64,000 nucleotides of DNA from Clostridiaceae bacterium (GCA_910575795.1 CAJTGE010000016.1:1-64000); one strand, 5' to 3'; positions 16,170 through 25,680 are shown, numbered from the stretch's first letter. Numbers and translations: made by a program. Notes: generated by a model not told the origin, from the letters alone.

Positions 16170-16688
16170 ATGCAAAACCCAATTGTAACGATTGAGATGG
16201 AAAACGGCGATATTATGAAGGCTGAGCTCTATCCCGAAATTGCCCCCAATACGGTAAACAACTTTATCAGCCTGGTAAAGAGCGGTTTTTATAACGGCCT
16301 TATTTTCCATCGCGTCATCAAGGGCTTTATGATCCAGGGCGGCTGTCCGGATGGAAACGGTATGGGCGGCCCCGGCTACTCCATCAAAGGCGAGTTCAGC
16401 CAGAACGGTTTTACAAATGACTTAAAGCACACAAAAGGCGTTCTTTCCATGGCCAGGTCAATGGCTCCCGACTCCGCCGGCTCCCAGTTTTTTATCATGC
16501 ACGAGGACTCCCCGCATCTGGACGGCTCCTATGCGGCGTTCGGAAAGGTGACAGAGGGCCTTGACATTGTAGACAAGATTGCAGGCGTGCGCACCGACTG
16601 GGGCGATAAACCGCTCAAGGCTCAGAAAATAAAAACCATGACAGCCGAGCTGTTCGGCGCGGAATACCCCGAGCCGGAGAAATGCTGA
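16170..16688 (+). CDS. Cyclophilin-type peptidyl-prolyl isomerase
   Basis: The 172-residue protein is a single-domain cyclophilin that speeds cis-trans isomerisation of X-Pro bonds. Active-site signatures are IFHRVIKGFMIQGGCPDGNG (Arg, Phe, Gln) and GSQFFIMHEDSPHLDGSYAAFG. There is no signal peptide, so it acts in the cytosol. Length is typical of bacterial PpiB. AAAGGAG precedes ATG 16170. The GNAT gene starts 3 bp after its stop, so the two are likely translated together. Confidence 0.93.
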   Translation: MQNPIVTIEMENGDIMKAELYPEIAPNTVNNFISLVKSGFYNGLIFHRVIKGFMIQGGCPDGNGMGGPGYSIKGEFSQNGFTNDLKHTKGVLSMARSMAPDSAGSQFFIMHEDSPHLDGSYAAFGKVTEGLDIVDKIAGVRTDWGDKPLKAQKIKTMTAELFGAEYPEPEKC

Positions 16689-16691
16689 GGC

Positions 16692-17402
16692 ATGACCGTA
16701 AAAAAGTACGTCAACATAGACGGAACGCCGTATCCCGTTACGATTTCAGATGAAGAAGAGGCTCTCTCTGCCGCATATAAGGCAGGGGGAGCCATTATTG
16801 GAATATGGGCCCCGCCTCCCCCGGGCATTCCGGACGAAAAACAGGCCGCCCCCATCTTCTGGAAATGCCTCTATCTCGTCACCTCCCCCAAAGAGCTTTC
16901 CCCGCAGCTTTTAGAACGCGCCGCCCGCCGCCGCGCCGGCTTTCCCTGGCTGATCGCGGAAACCAGCCGTCTTAGGATACGCGAATTTACCTCCCGGGAT
17001 CCCATAGAACCCCCATCCGGTGAGGACGGAAACGGGGTTTTCTCCGACTGGGAAAAACGCGAGGCATACCGCAAAACGCAATACACCCTATACGAACACG
17101 GCCTCTGGGCGCTGATAGAAAAAAGCAGCGGCCGGCTCATAGGAAAGGCAGGCATCACAGGGGAGGAGCTGAGCTACCACATTTATCCTCCCTTCCGCCG
17201 CCGGGGGTATGCCCGTGAAGCATGTGAAAAAATTATCAGTATTGCGCGCGACGAATTGGGGCTTTCAGGGCTTTTGATACGCGTCAGGAAAGACAATACA
17301 GCGTCTTTGCGTCTTGCCGGGGCGTTGGGTTTTTGGCCTGAGAAAGAAGAGGACAGTTTTGGTTCGCGGGAAGCGCGGTTTGTATTGAAGTTTTGTGAAT
17401 AG
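16692..17402 (+). CDS. GNAT-family N-acetyltransferase with N-terminal extension
   Basis: The last 150 residues of this 236-residue protein form a GNAT domain: RLRIREF at the start, SGRLIGKAGITGEELSYHIY, then the acetyl-CoA loop RRRGYAREACEKIISIA and NTASLRLAGALGF. Before it come about 80 residues with a proline patch (WAPPPPGIP) and EAALSAAYKAGGAIIG-like helices of no family I recognise. The substrate cannot be read. It is coupled to the cyclophilin gene (3-bp gap). Confidence 0.82.
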   Translation: MTVKKYVNIDGTPYPVTISDEEEALSAAYKAGGAIIGIWAPPPPGIPDEKQAAPIFWKCLYLVTSPKELSPQLLERAARRRAGFPWLIAETSRLRIREFTSRDPIEPPSGEDGNGVFSDWEKREAYRKTQYTLYEHGLWALIEKSSGRLIGKAGITGEELSYHIYPPFRRRGYAREACEKIISIARDELGLSGLLIRVRKDNTASLRLAGALGFWPEKEEDSFGSREARFVLKFCE

Positions 17403-17532
17403 GGCGGCCTTTTCGCATCTCATCCCCCTTCATTACCCCCCTCTCTTTAAATCTCTCACTTGTATTTTACATAACCGCCGTATATAATATATTGTATACA
17501 AACCAAACCCACGCGCATGCGAAAGGCCGCCC
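17402..17532. repeat. Inverted repeat spanning the ispE promoter
   Basis: GGGCGGCCTTTTCGCAT (17402-17418) and ATGCGAAAGGCCGCCC (17517-17532) are inverted copies with one base missing, about 100 bp apart. Between them is an AT-rich promoter-like area (TATATAATATATTGTATAC near 17480-17500). They may be ends of a small mobile element or a long stem in the leader. Confidence 0.5.
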
Positions 17533-17573
17533 GCCCGGCTGTCTCCGGCATGCGCCTCAAACGGAGGAAAGGA

Positions 17574-18461
17574 ATGATAAAGCATCTCGGCCTTAAGGCT
17601 TACGGCAAGATCAACCTCGCCCTCGACGTGCTCCGCAAGAAGGAAGACGGCTACCACGAGGTAAGGATGATCATGCAGACTGTGCAGGTATACGATAAGA
17701 TTGACTTAATACGCAGCGAGCGCCCGGGCATCAGGCTCTCTACGAATCTGTATTACCTGCCTGACAATGAAAACAATTTGGGATACAGGGCCGCCAGGCT
17801 TTTGATGGATGAGTTTGGCATTGGGGAGGGCCTTGAGATCCGGATCAGGAAGTTCATTCCCGTAGCGGCGGGGATGGCCGGGGGGAGCAGCGATGCGGCG
17901 GCCGTGCTGTTTGGCGTGAACAAGATGTTTTCACTGGGGCTTTCAATGGAGCAGTTAATGGAACGGGGCGTGAAGCTGGGAGCGGATGTCCCCTACTGCG
18001 TTATGCGCGGAACCGCCCTTTCAGAGGGGATCGGGGAGATTCTGACGCCGCTGCCGCCGGTCCCTCAGTGCCAGGTCTTGATCGCCAGGCCGCCGATCAG
18101 CGTATCCACAAAGTGGGTGTATGAAAACCTGAATGTGGCTGCCAGGAGACAGGACGAGCATCCGGATGTGGAGCGGGTGCGGCGTGCGATTCAAGAGGCA
18201 GATCTCTACGGTATAGCCGGGAATATGGGGAATATACTGGAAACCGTGACGATCCCGGCCCATCCTGTGATTCAGGAGCTCAAGGAAGAGATGAAGCGGC
18301 TGGGAGCGATTAACGCCCTCATGAGCGGCAGCGGCCCTACGGTGTTCGGGCTTTTCGTGAATCCGGCGGCGGCTGAGACAGCGTACGAGGAGCTGCGCTT
18401 CGGCAATAAGGGGCTTGCAAGGCAGGTGTACTTAACCAGCTTTTACAACCGGAGAGAGTAA
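17574..18461 (+). CDS. ispE: 4-diphosphocytidyl-2-C-methyl-D-erythritol kinase
   Basis: The 295-residue protein is a GHMP kinase of the non-mevalonate isoprenoid pathway, phosphorylating CDP-methylerythritol with ATP in the cytosol. Signatures are AYGKINLALDVLRKKEDGYH with the catalytic Lys and the HEV region, the ATP loop PVAAGMAGGSSDAAAVLFG, and the C-terminal MSGSGPTVFGLF. Length is normal. Start 17574 follows GGAGGAAAGGA; an in-frame ATG at 17517 would add a 19-residue Arg-rich stretch derived from an inverted repeat and is rejected. Confidence 0.93.
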   Translation: MIKHLGLKAYGKINLALDVLRKKEDGYHEVRMIMQTVQVYDKIDLIRSERPGIRLSTNLYYLPDNENNLGYRAARLLMDEFGIGEGLEIRIRKFIPVAAGMAGGSSDAAAVLFGVNKMFSLGLSMEQLMERGVKLGADVPYCVMRGTALSEGIGEILTPLPPVPQCQVLIARPPISVSTKWVYENLNVAARRQDEHPDVERVRRAIQEADLYGIAGNMGNILETVTIPAHPVIQELKEEMKRLGAINALMSGSGPTVFGLFVNPAAAETAYEELRFGNKGLARQVYLTSFYNRRE

Positions 18462-18494
18462 CATAACTGTTTGATAAGGATAGGGGAATTTTGC

Positions 18495-19172
18495 ATGGGA
18501 AATAGCTTCGATGTAAATATGAATGAGTATCTCCCGCTTCGGGACGTGGTGTTTAACACGCTCAGGCAGGCGATATTAAAAGGAGAGCTGGCTCCGGGGG
18601 AACGGCTTATGGAGATCCAGCTTGCCGAAAAGCTGGGGGTGAGCCGGACGCCGATCCGCGAGGCGATCCGCAAGCTTGAGCTTGAGGGGCTGGTGCTCAT
18701 GATACCAAGAAAAGGGGCGGAAGTAGCGAAGATTTCCGAGAAGAGCTTAAAGGATGTCCTGGAGGTGCGCCGTTCGCTGGAGGAGCTGGCCATTGAGCTG
18801 GCATGCCAGCGCATAAGCGATACGGATATGGAGGACATGGATGCGGCCCAGGCGGCTTTTCGGGATGCGATTGCGAAAGGGGACGCCATGGAGATTGCGG
18901 AGACAGACGAGGCATATCACGATGTGATATATAATTGCACGAGAAATACGCGGCTGGTCCAGATTTTAAATAACTTAAGGGAGCAGATGTATCGTTTTCG
19001 TTTAGAATATATTAAAGATGAGGACAAGCGCCAGATTCTTCTCATTGAACATGAGAAGATATTAAAGGCGCTGCGCAGCCGCCATGTGGCAGAGGCGAGG
19101 GCGGCGGTGCGCGAACATATTGATAATCAGGAGATTACGGTTCTGAAGAAATTAAAGGAGCAGGAAGAATGA
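18495..19172 (+). CDS. GntR-family (FadR/FCD) transcriptional regulator
   Basis: The 225-residue protein has a GntR winged helix (LRDVVFNTLRQAILKGELAP, RLMEIQLAEKLGVSRTPIRE, LELEGLVLMIPRKGAEVAKI) and a helical FCD ligand domain with His/Asp metal or acid-binding residues (ETDEAYHDVIYNCTRN, EHEKILKALRSRHVAEARAA). Such regulators usually sense an organic acid or sugar acid. The ATG at 18495 is preferred by its AGGGGA site over 18471. Its stop overlaps the next gene (ATGA), so it forms an operon with the aldo/keto reductase. Confidence 0.87.
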   Translation: MGNSFDVNMNEYLPLRDVVFNTLRQAILKGELAPGERLMEIQLAEKLGVSRTPIREAIRKLELEGLVLMIPRKGAEVAKISEKSLKDVLEVRRSLEELAIELACQRISDTDMEDMDAAQAAFRDAIAKGDAMEIAETDEAYHDVIYNCTRNTRLVQILNNLREQMYRFRLEYIKDEDKRQILLIEHEKILKALRSRHVAEARAAVREHIDNQEITVLKKLKEQEE

Positions 19173-20386
19173 CATTTAAAGAAGCATATCTGACAGGCCG
19201 GATTGAATTCGGTGAGATTGACGGCTATATTGAAACATGGAACCGTTCCGACGGGGAACAGACGCTGGCTGCTTTTCTGGGGCTTTCAGGGGAAGAAGAG
19301 GACGCCTGGATCGAGGAGAGCGACGACGCGTTAAAGAAGCTTCTGGATGCCCGCGGGAAGGTGGCGGGGACTCCGGTGCTTCTCGGAAAGACCGGGATTA
19401 TGGTCAATAAGAACGGCTTCGGCGCGCTTCCCATCCAGAGGATTTCCAGGGAAGAGGCCGCGCGCCTTCTCAGGAAAGCATATGAAGGCGGAATCCGCTT
19501 TTTTGACACGGCCCGTTTTTATACGGACAGCGAGGAGAAGATCGGCTATGCGCTGAGCGGTGTGCGGGATCAGATTTACATTGCCACCAAAACGGGGGCT
19601 GTGGACGCAGAGGGCTTCTGGAAGGATCTGGAGACAAGCCTGCGCAATCTAAAGACCGACTGCGTGGATTTATACCAGTTCCACAACCCGCCGTTCTGCC
19701 CGAAGCCGGGAGACGGCAGCGGCCTGTATGAGGCCATGCTAAAGGCCAGGGAACAGGGAAAGATCCGCTATATCGGCATAACCAACCACAGGATGGCCGT
19801 GGCGGAGGAGGCGGTGGAGTCCGGCCTTTACGCAGCGCTCCAGTTTCCGTTTAACTGCCTGTCCACAGAGCGGGAGAGAGCGCTGGCAGAGGCGTGCCGC
19901 AGGCAGAACATGGGCTTTATTGCCATGAAGGCCCTTTCCGGAGGGCTTCTGACCAACTCGGCGGCGGCGTATGCGTATATCGATCAGTTTGACAATGTGC
20001 TCCCCATCTGGGGCATTCAGAGAGAAAGCGAGCTGGACGAATTTTTAAGCTATATTGACAATCCTCCGCAGATGACGGAGGAGCTTAAGGCCGTGATCGA
20101 AGCGGATCAGAAGGCGCTTTCGGGCGAATTCTGCCGCGGCTGCGGATACTGTATGCCATGCCCGGCAGGGATCGAGATCAATAACTGCGCCAGGATGTCC
20201 CTGCTGCTCCGGCGCTCTCCGTCAGAGAGCCACTTATCAGAGGCGGGGCAGGCGAAGATGAAGAAGATCGAGGGCTGCCTGCACTGCGGCGCGTGCAAAT
20301 CCAAATGTCCCTACGGCCTTGACACGCCGAAGCTTCTGGAGGAGAATTATAAGGATTATATGGAAGTTCTGGCCGGAAAGGCATAA
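19169..20386 (+). CDS. Aldo/keto reductase with C-terminal 4Fe-4S domain
   Basis: The 405-residue protein has an extra 65-residue N-terminal part, then an aldo/keto reductase barrel (GFGALPIQRISREEAARLLR, GIRFFDTARFYTDSEEKIGY with catalytic Asp and Tyr, YIATKTGA with catalytic Lys, DLYQFHNPP). It ends in a ferredoxin-like domain with two Cys clusters (CRGCGYCMPCPAGI and CLHCGACKSKCPYGL). This arrangement is common in anaerobes and suggests ferredoxin-linked rather than NADPH-only reduction; substrate unknown. The start overlaps the GntR stop by 4 bp. Confidence 0.9.
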   Translation: MTFKEAYLTGRIEFGEIDGYIETWNRSDGEQTLAAFLGLSGEEEDAWIEESDDALKKLLDARGKVAGTPVLLGKTGIMVNKNGFGALPIQRISREEAARLLRKAYEGGIRFFDTARFYTDSEEKIGYALSGVRDQIYIATKTGAVDAEGFWKDLETSLRNLKTDCVDLYQFHNPPFCPKPGDGSGLYEAMLKAREQGKIRYIGITNHRMAVAEEAVESGLYAALQFPFNCLSTERERALAEACRRQNMGFIAMKALSGGLLTNSAAAYAYIDQFDNVLPIWGIQRESELDEFLSYIDNPPQMTEELKAVIEADQKALSGEFCRGCGYCMPCPAGIEINNCARMSLLLRRSPSESHLSEAGQAKMKKIEGCLHCGACKSKCPYGLDTPKLLEENYKDYMEVLAGKA

Positions 20387-20459
20387 GGCGGCCTGCGCGT
20401 CAGAGAATCTGACGAAATTATAACAACAATTAAAATTGTATAAATTATACATCCATCTA

Positions 20460-20506
20460 TTGACAAAGTGACAGGCTGTCACTATAATAATGACAGCCTG
20501 TCACTT
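20460..20506 (+). promoter_or_regulatory. Promoter with doubled palindromic operator of the TetR regulator
   Basis: TTGACA (20460-20465) and TATAAT (20483-20488) are spaced by exactly 17 bp, an ideal vegetative promoter. Its spacer is the 15-bp palindrome GTGACAGGCTGTCAC (20468-20482). A second copy, GTGACAGGCTGTCA read on the minus strand, lies at 20491-20505 just past the -10 box. The two palindromes are themselves mirror-related. Bound TetR dimers would block RNA polymerase, so this is most likely the autoregulatory site. Confidence 0.8.
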
Positions 20507-20569
20507 TTCTGCTTTTATACATTGAAGACAAACGGACAGGTTTATCGTTTTATAGGGGAGGGGCAGACT

Positions 20570-21205
20570 ATGCCGACGGAACGTTTTTACAGGCTTCCGG
20601 AAGAGAAAAAGCGGATAATTCGGGACGCGGCCTTTAAGGAATTCGCCAGGGTCCCGATCGATAAGGTCTCGATCAATCAGATTATCAAGGAAGCGGATAT
20701 CTCCAGGGGCAGCTTTTATACGTATTTTGAGGATAAGTGGGATGTGCTGGGGTACATATTTGAGGAGAGCCAGGCCCGCATCCACACCTTGTGCAGCATT
20801 TACCTGGAGGAGTCCGGGGGCGACATATGGTATATGCTGGAGCGGGTTATGGACTGCCTTCTGGAAACCTGCTCCGAGAAGGAGAAATTTGATTTTATCA
20901 AAAACGCCCTCAGCCATGCGAGCTCTGACGAGCTGGTAAGCGGCCTTTCCGGCTCAAAGCAGGAGTGCGACCGCTTAAATGACGAGCTTCTGCGCCATAT
21001 TTTTTCGCATTATAATAAAGAGCAGCTCCGGCCAATGGAATACAGGGAATTTTTTGCTTTTTTCCAGCTTGCGATGTTTGCGATTGCGGTTGAGATAAAG
21101 AGCTTTTTTGAGGGAACGTCCGTGGAAGAGATAAGAAAGAGCTTTACGCTGCGGATGGATATCCTGCGGCGCGGCGTCTGTCCGCTTACGTCCGGGGACG
21201 CATGA
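20570..21205 (+). CDS. TetR/AcrR-family regulator of the RND pump
   Basis: The 211-residue protein begins with the TetR DNA-binding domain (RLPEEKKRIIRDAAFKEFAR, VSINQIIKEADISRGSFYTY, FEDKWDVLGY) followed by a helical ligand-binding domain. TetR repressors next to efflux genes usually bind a pump substrate and release DNA. Start 20570 follows GGGGAGGGG; the frame also runs up to 20468, but that stretch is the operator and promoter. The pump operon starts 143 bp downstream in the same direction. Confidence 0.88.
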   Translation: MPTERFYRLPEEKKRIIRDAAFKEFARVPIDKVSINQIIKEADISRGSFYTYFEDKWDVLGYIFEESQARIHTLCSIYLEESGGDIWYMLERVMDCLLETCSEKEKFDFIKNALSHASSDELVSGLSGSKQECDRLNDELLRHIFSHYNKEQLRPMEYREFFAFFQLAMFAIAVEIKSFFEGTSVEEIRKSFTLRMDILRRGVCPLTSGDA

Positions 21206-21348
21206 CAGTGCGGCCGGGATTCCCGGGCGGCTGCCATACGGCAAATCGAAACTGCATAGAATTTTATTTATAGATTTAACAAAGCGTCAATGGCGCGGAG
21301 GCAAGCGGTATAAAAGGCTGCCGCCCGACGCCGAAACAGGAGGGAAAG

Positions 21349-22470
21349 ATGAAAAAAAGAGGTGTGATCATTACAATTGTAGTGGTTGTGGCGGCTGTGG
21401 CGATGATAGCGCCGCGGTTTTTAAGACCAAAGGAGGAGGTGGCGGCGGCTTCTCTTCCCGTGGTATCGGTAGAAAAGCCGAGGATGGGCAGCCTTGAGAT
21501 CCAGACCGGGCTGACGGGTTCTGTGGAGCCGTCGGATATGGTCTACGTGATTCCGAAGGCGGCCGGCGAGGTGACGCAGGTTTACGTCAAGGCCGGAGAC
21601 TTCGTCCAGGAGGGGCAGAAGCTTCTGGATATTGACACAAAGCAGGTGGAAGGGGCAAAGATCAATCTTGATACAGCGGCGGTGTCCTTACAGGACGCCA
21701 ACACGAACCTTCAGAGAATGACGGTCCTGTACCAGAGCGGCGATATCTCCCGGCAGCAGTTTGAGCAGATCCAGTCAAGCGCGAGGATGGCAAAGCTGCA
21801 GTATGACGGGGCGAAGCTGGCATATGACAACCAGATTGAATTCAGCTCCATCACAGCGCCCATAAGCGGCCTGGTAGAGAGCTTTAATGTGGAGATCCAT
21901 GACAATGTGGCCCAGTCGAATACGCTGTGCGTGATTTCCGGCAAGGGCACAAAGGCGGTTTCCTTTAATGTGACGGAGCGGGTGCTGGAGGGACTCCATG
22001 TCGGGGATTCTATCACTGTAGAGAAAAACGGGAGCGAATACCGCGGCGCGATCTCAGAGATCAGCTCCATGGTGGATGCAGACACGGGCCTTTTCAAGGT
22101 AAAGGCATCCTTAGAGAATGCGGACAGCCTGGCGACAGGGGCGCAGGTAAAGCTCTATGTGACCTCCGAGCGGGCGGATCAGGCGATGCTGATTCCGACG
22201 GACGCCGTATATTATGAGGGCGGCCAGTCCATGGTGTACTTATACAAGGACGGCGCGGTCACAGAGCAGGCGGTGGAGGTCGGCGTTTATGACGCGGAGC
22301 AGACGCAGATTACGGGCGGGCTGACCATAGAGGACGATGTGATTGTGACCTGGAGCTCCGAGCTGTTTGAGGGCTCTGAGGTGGAGCTTTACACAGGCGC
22401 CTCTCCCAGCGGCGGGCAGGAGACAGCCGCAGAGGAGAGCGGGGAAGAAGAGACAGAGGCAGAACAGTAA
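21349..22470 (+). CDS. RND/HlyD-type membrane-fusion adaptor subunit
   Basis: The 373-residue protein has an N-terminal membrane anchor (GVIITIVVVVAAVAMIAPRF), a lipoyl-like half motif (VIPKAAGEVTQVYVKAGDFV), a coiled-coil hairpin (AKINLDTAAVSLQDANTNLQ onward), the second lipoyl half (SSITAPISGLVESFNVEIHD) and beta-barrel domains, ending in an acidic Glu-rich tail. It would link the RND pump to its outer partners. It is followed after 12 bp by the pump gene. In a single-membrane organism it would act at the outer face of the membrane. Confidence 0.9.
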   Translation: MKKRGVIITIVVVVAAVAMIAPRFLRPKEEVAAASLPVVSVEKPRMGSLEIQTGLTGSVEPSDMVYVIPKAAGEVTQVYVKAGDFVQEGQKLLDIDTKQVEGAKINLDTAAVSLQDANTNLQRMTVLYQSGDISRQQFEQIQSSARMAKLQYDGAKLAYDNQIEFSSITAPISGLVESFNVEIHDNVAQSNTLCVISGKGTKAVSFNVTERVLEGLHVGDSITVEKNGSEYRGAISEISSMVDADTGLFKVKASLENADSLATGAQVKLYVTSERADQAMLIPTDAVYYEGGQSMVYLYKDGAVTEQAVEVGVYDAEQTQITGGLTIEDDVIVTWSSELFEGSEVELYTGASPSGGQETAAEESGEEETEAEQ

Positions 22471-22482
22471 GGAGGCCAATCG

Positions 22483-25400
22483 ATGGGATTAACAAAAGGC
22501 GTCCTGAAGCGCCCTGTTACAACAGTACTGGTAGTTTTATGTCTGATTGTATTCGGATTAACATCTGTATTTTCCTCCAAGCTGGAGCTGACTCCGGAGA
22601 TGGAGATGCCGATGATGGTGGTGTTTGCCGTCTATCCGGGCGCAAACCCGGAGGATGTGGATGAGCTGGTGACCAGGCCGATTGAGGATGAGATCGGAAC
22701 GTTAAACGGCATCAAGTCTGTAAACAGCTATTCCAATGAAAACATGTCCATGGTGCTTTTACAGTACGAATACGGCACGGACATGGATAAGGCGTATTCG
22801 GATTTGAAGAAAAAAACGGACGCCATGCAGCGTTCTCTGCCTGATGATGTGGAAACGCCGACGATTATGGAATTCAACATCAACGATCAGGCCACGATGA
22901 CCCTGGCGGTCAATAATGACAAGGCGGAGAACCTTTATAACTTTGTTGATAAAAAGATCGTGCCGGAGCTTGAGAAGATTTCTTCGGTTGCCAGTGTGGA
23001 TATCAGCGGCGGCCGCGAGGAATACATAAAGGTGGAGGTGATTCCGGAGCGGTTAAAGCAGTACCATTTAAGCATCAGCCAGGTCGCGACGGCCGTGGCG
23101 TCCGCGGATCTGGCGTATCCGGCCGGGAGCACGGAGGTGGGCAGCCAGAGCCTTTCCGTGACCACAGGCGTGGATTTTAAGGATATGGAAAGCCTGAAGC
23201 GGATTCCGATCAACCTGGGAAACGGCAATACCATTTACGTTCAGGATGTGGCGAATGTATACTCCACCTTAAAGGACGCCGCGGGTATCGGGCGCTATAA
23301 CGGGGCGGATACCGTGGTGCTGGGCGTGAAAAAGCAGCAGAAGAGCTCTGCCGGGGAGGTTTCCAAAGCGGTCAGCAGCACGGTTTCGCGGCTTCTTGCG
23401 GAGAACCGCAGCTTAGAGATCATCGTGGTGGATGACAACAGCGATATGATCAACAGCTCCCTTGAGAGCGTGCTGCAGACCATGATCGCGGCGGTTATCG
23501 TTTCCATGGTCATTATTTTCCTGTTCTTCGGAGATTTCAAGGCGTCCATGATTGTCGGGACATCGATTCCGATTTCCATTCTGGCGGCGCTTGTGATGAT
23601 GAAGGTCATGGGCTTTTCGCTGAATGTGATCACGCTGGGCAGCCTGGTTCTGGGCGTCGGCATGATGGTGGATAACTCGATTGTAGTTCTGGAGAGCTGT
23701 TTCCGCTCCACAAAGGGCAAGGGCTTCAGCGAGTTCCATAAAGCGGCTCTGGAGGGAAGCGGGATTGTGATCCAGTCCATCATCGGCTCCACCGTCACGA
23801 CGTGCGTGGTATTTCTGCCGCTGGCGCTTTTGTCCGGCATGACGGGGCAGATGTTTAAGCCCCTTGGCTTTACGATTGTATTCTGTATGCTGGCTTCCCT
23901 GATCTCTGCGATGACGATCGTGCCGCTCTGCTATACCATGTACCGGCCGCAGGAGAAGACGACCGCTCCTTTATCGGGCCTGGTTGCGGGCATGCAGGCG
24001 TGGTACCGGGGCATTATGAGCGGGCTTATCAGGAAGAGAAAAACGGTTATGCTTACCTCCATTCTCCTTCTGTTCGGCGCGATTTTCCTGGCCACTCAGA
24101 TTAAGACAGAGCTGATGCCGGCCAATGATCAGGGAACCATACGTGTTTCGGCAGAGCTGCGGCCGGGTTTAAGCGTTGAGAAGGCGGATGAGATCCTGAC
24201 TGAGATTGAAAGCTTTATCAGCAGGGACGAGGATGTGGAGTCCTACATGGTTTCCTACGGCAGCAGCGGCTTAAGCATGGGAGGCGGATCCTCCGCGACG
24301 CTGACAGCGTACTTAAAGGATGACCGCAGGCGGGAGACAGACGAGGTGGTAAAGGAATGGAGGCCGGTCCTGACGGCGATTCCGCAGACGAATGTGACGA
24401 TTTCCTCCCAGAGTTCTATGAGTATGATGGGAGGCGGAAATGACGGGGTAGAGTTTATTCTCCAGGGCACGCAGTATGACGAGCTGAAAGAAGCCTCGGA
24501 CAGGATCGTGCAGGGCTTAAAAGACCGGCCGGAGGTTACAAGAATACACTCCACGCTGGAAAACTCGGCTCCGGTTGTGAAGATCGAGGTGGATCCCTTA
24601 AAAGCCGCCGCCGAGGGTCTTTCCCCGGCGCAGGTGGGCGCGGCGGTCAATATGATGCTGAGCGGAAACGAGGCCACGACGCTGGATGTGGACGGCGCGG
24701 AGGTGAGCGTTATGGTGGAGTATCCGGACGGGGAGTATGAGCGGATTGACCAGGTAAAGAGCATTGTTCTGGATCTGCCCTCCGGCGGATCCGTGGCTCT
24801 GGCCGATATCGCGGATATCTATTTCAAAGACAGCCCGCAGAACATTGTCCGGGCGGATAAAGAATACCAGGTGACGATCACAGGAGATTTTACAAAAGGA
24901 ATTATTGCGGACGATCAGGACAGACTGGAGACGCAGATCTACAAAGAGGTGGTTGTTCCGAACTTATCGACAAGTATTTCCAGAGCACAGAACAGCATGG
25001 ACGAGGCGATGATGGAGGAATTCAGCGCCCTGTTTGGGGCCATCGGCCTGGCGGTTTTCCTGATTTTTGTGGTCATGGCGGCTCAGTTTGAATCGCCGAA
25101 ATTCTCTCTGATGGTGATGACCACGATCCCGTTCAGCCTGATCGGATCCTTTGGTTTCCTGTTCCTGGCGGACGCCACGATCAGCATGACCTCCCTTCTG
25201 GGTTTTCTGATGCTGGTGGGAACCGTTGTAAATAACGGTATCCTCTATGTGGATACCGCAAACCAGTACCGCGCGGAGATGGATCGCGAAACCGCGCTGA
25301 TCGAGGCCGGCGCGACGCGTCTTAGGCCGATTCTCATGACGACGCTGACCACGATCGTGGCCATGATTCCCATGGCGGCCGGATACGGGGACAGCGGCGA

Positions 25401-25530
25401 GATGATGCAGGGCATGGCCCTGGTAAATGTGGGCGGCCTGGTGGCCTCCACGGTCCTGTCGCTTCTGATGCTGCCGGTATACTACATAATCATGAGCCGG
25501 AAGCAGAAGGCGGAGCTTGATCTGGACTGA
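22483..25530 (+). CDS. RND-family efflux transporter (HAE1/AcrB-like)
   Basis: The 1015-residue protein has the duplicated RND plan: TM1 near residues 12-30, a large outer loop, a TM block with the proton-relay helix VLGVGMMVDNSIVVLESCFR, a second outer loop, and a second TM block (FSALFGAIGLAVFLIFVVMA, PFSLIGSFGFLFLADA). In AcrB the relay pair is Asp-Asp; here it is Asp-Asn, as in many Firmicute relatives. It should export drugs, lipids or other amphiphiles using the proton or ion gradient. It shares the TetR-controlled operon with the adaptor and the two TolC-family genes. Confidence 0.93.
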   Translation: MGLTKGVLKRPVTTVLVVLCLIVFGLTSVFSSKLELTPEMEMPMMVVFAVYPGANPEDVDELVTRPIEDEIGTLNGIKSVNSYSNENMSMVLLQYEYGTDMDKAYSDLKKKTDAMQRSLPDDVETPTIMEFNINDQATMTLAVNNDKAENLYNFVDKKIVPELEKISSVASVDISGGREEYIKVEVIPERLKQYHLSISQVATAVASADLAYPAGSTEVGSQSLSVTTGVDFKDMESLKRIPINLGNGNTIYVQDVANVYSTLKDAAGIGRYNGADTVVLGVKKQQKSSAGEVSKAVSSTVSRLLAENRSLEIIVVDDNSDMINSSLESVLQTMIAAVIVSMVIIFLFFGDFKASMIVGTSIPISILAALVMMKVMGFSLNVITLGSLVLGVGMMVDNSIVVLESCFRSTKGKGFSEFHKAALEGSGIVIQSIIGSTVTTCVVFLPLALLSGMTGQMFKPLGFTIVFCMLASLISAMTIVPLCYTMYRPQEKTTAPLSGLVAGMQAWYRGIMSGLIRKRKTVMLTSILLLFGAIFLATQIKTELMPANDQGTIRVSAELRPGLSVEKADEILTEIESFISRDEDVESYMVSYGSSGLSMGGGSSATLTAYLKDDRRRETDEVVKEWRPVLTAIPQTNVTISSQSSMSMMGGGNDGVEFILQGTQYDELKEASDRIVQGLKDRPEVTRIHSTLENSAPVVKIEVDPLKAAAEGLSPAQVGAAVNMMLSGNEATTLDVDGAEVSVMVEYPDGEYERIDQVKSIVLDLPSGGSVALADIADIYFKDSPQNIVRADKEYQVTITGDFTKGIIADDQDRLETQIYKEVVVPNLSTSISRAQNSMDEAMMEEFSALFGAIGLAVFLIFVVMAAQFESPKFSLMVMTTIPFSLIGSFGFLFLADATISMTSLLGFLMLVGTVVNNGILYVDTANQYRAEMDRETALIEAGATRLRPILMTTLTTIVAMIPMAAGYGDSGEMMQGMALVNVGGLVASTVLSLLMLPVYYIIMSRKQKAELDLD

Positions 25531-25544
25531 TGGGCTTGTTTTAT

Positions 25545-25586
25545 GGAACCGTCCCTGTTTTATGGACGGTTCCGTGTTAAAATTTT
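25545..25586 (+). terminator. Hairpin between the RND pump and TolC-family genes
   Basis: GGAACCGTCC (25545-25554) pairs with GGACGGTTCC (25564-25573), followed by an AT-rich GTGTTAAAATTTT. It may be a partial terminator that lowers expression of the two downstream TolC-type genes relative to the pump. Confidence 0.5.
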
Positions 25587-25680
25587 GAGACACACTCCAG
25601 AGCGTTACAGTGCGAAGGCGGCGGGAGACAGGCCGGCGGCTGGCAGAGTAACGGCGCATGGATGAAGCGAGGTGAAGAGG

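Noticed and set aside
20468..20569. N-terminal 34-residue extension of the TetR protein
   Set aside because: It would translate the operator and promoter; the proper start with its ribosome site is at 20570.
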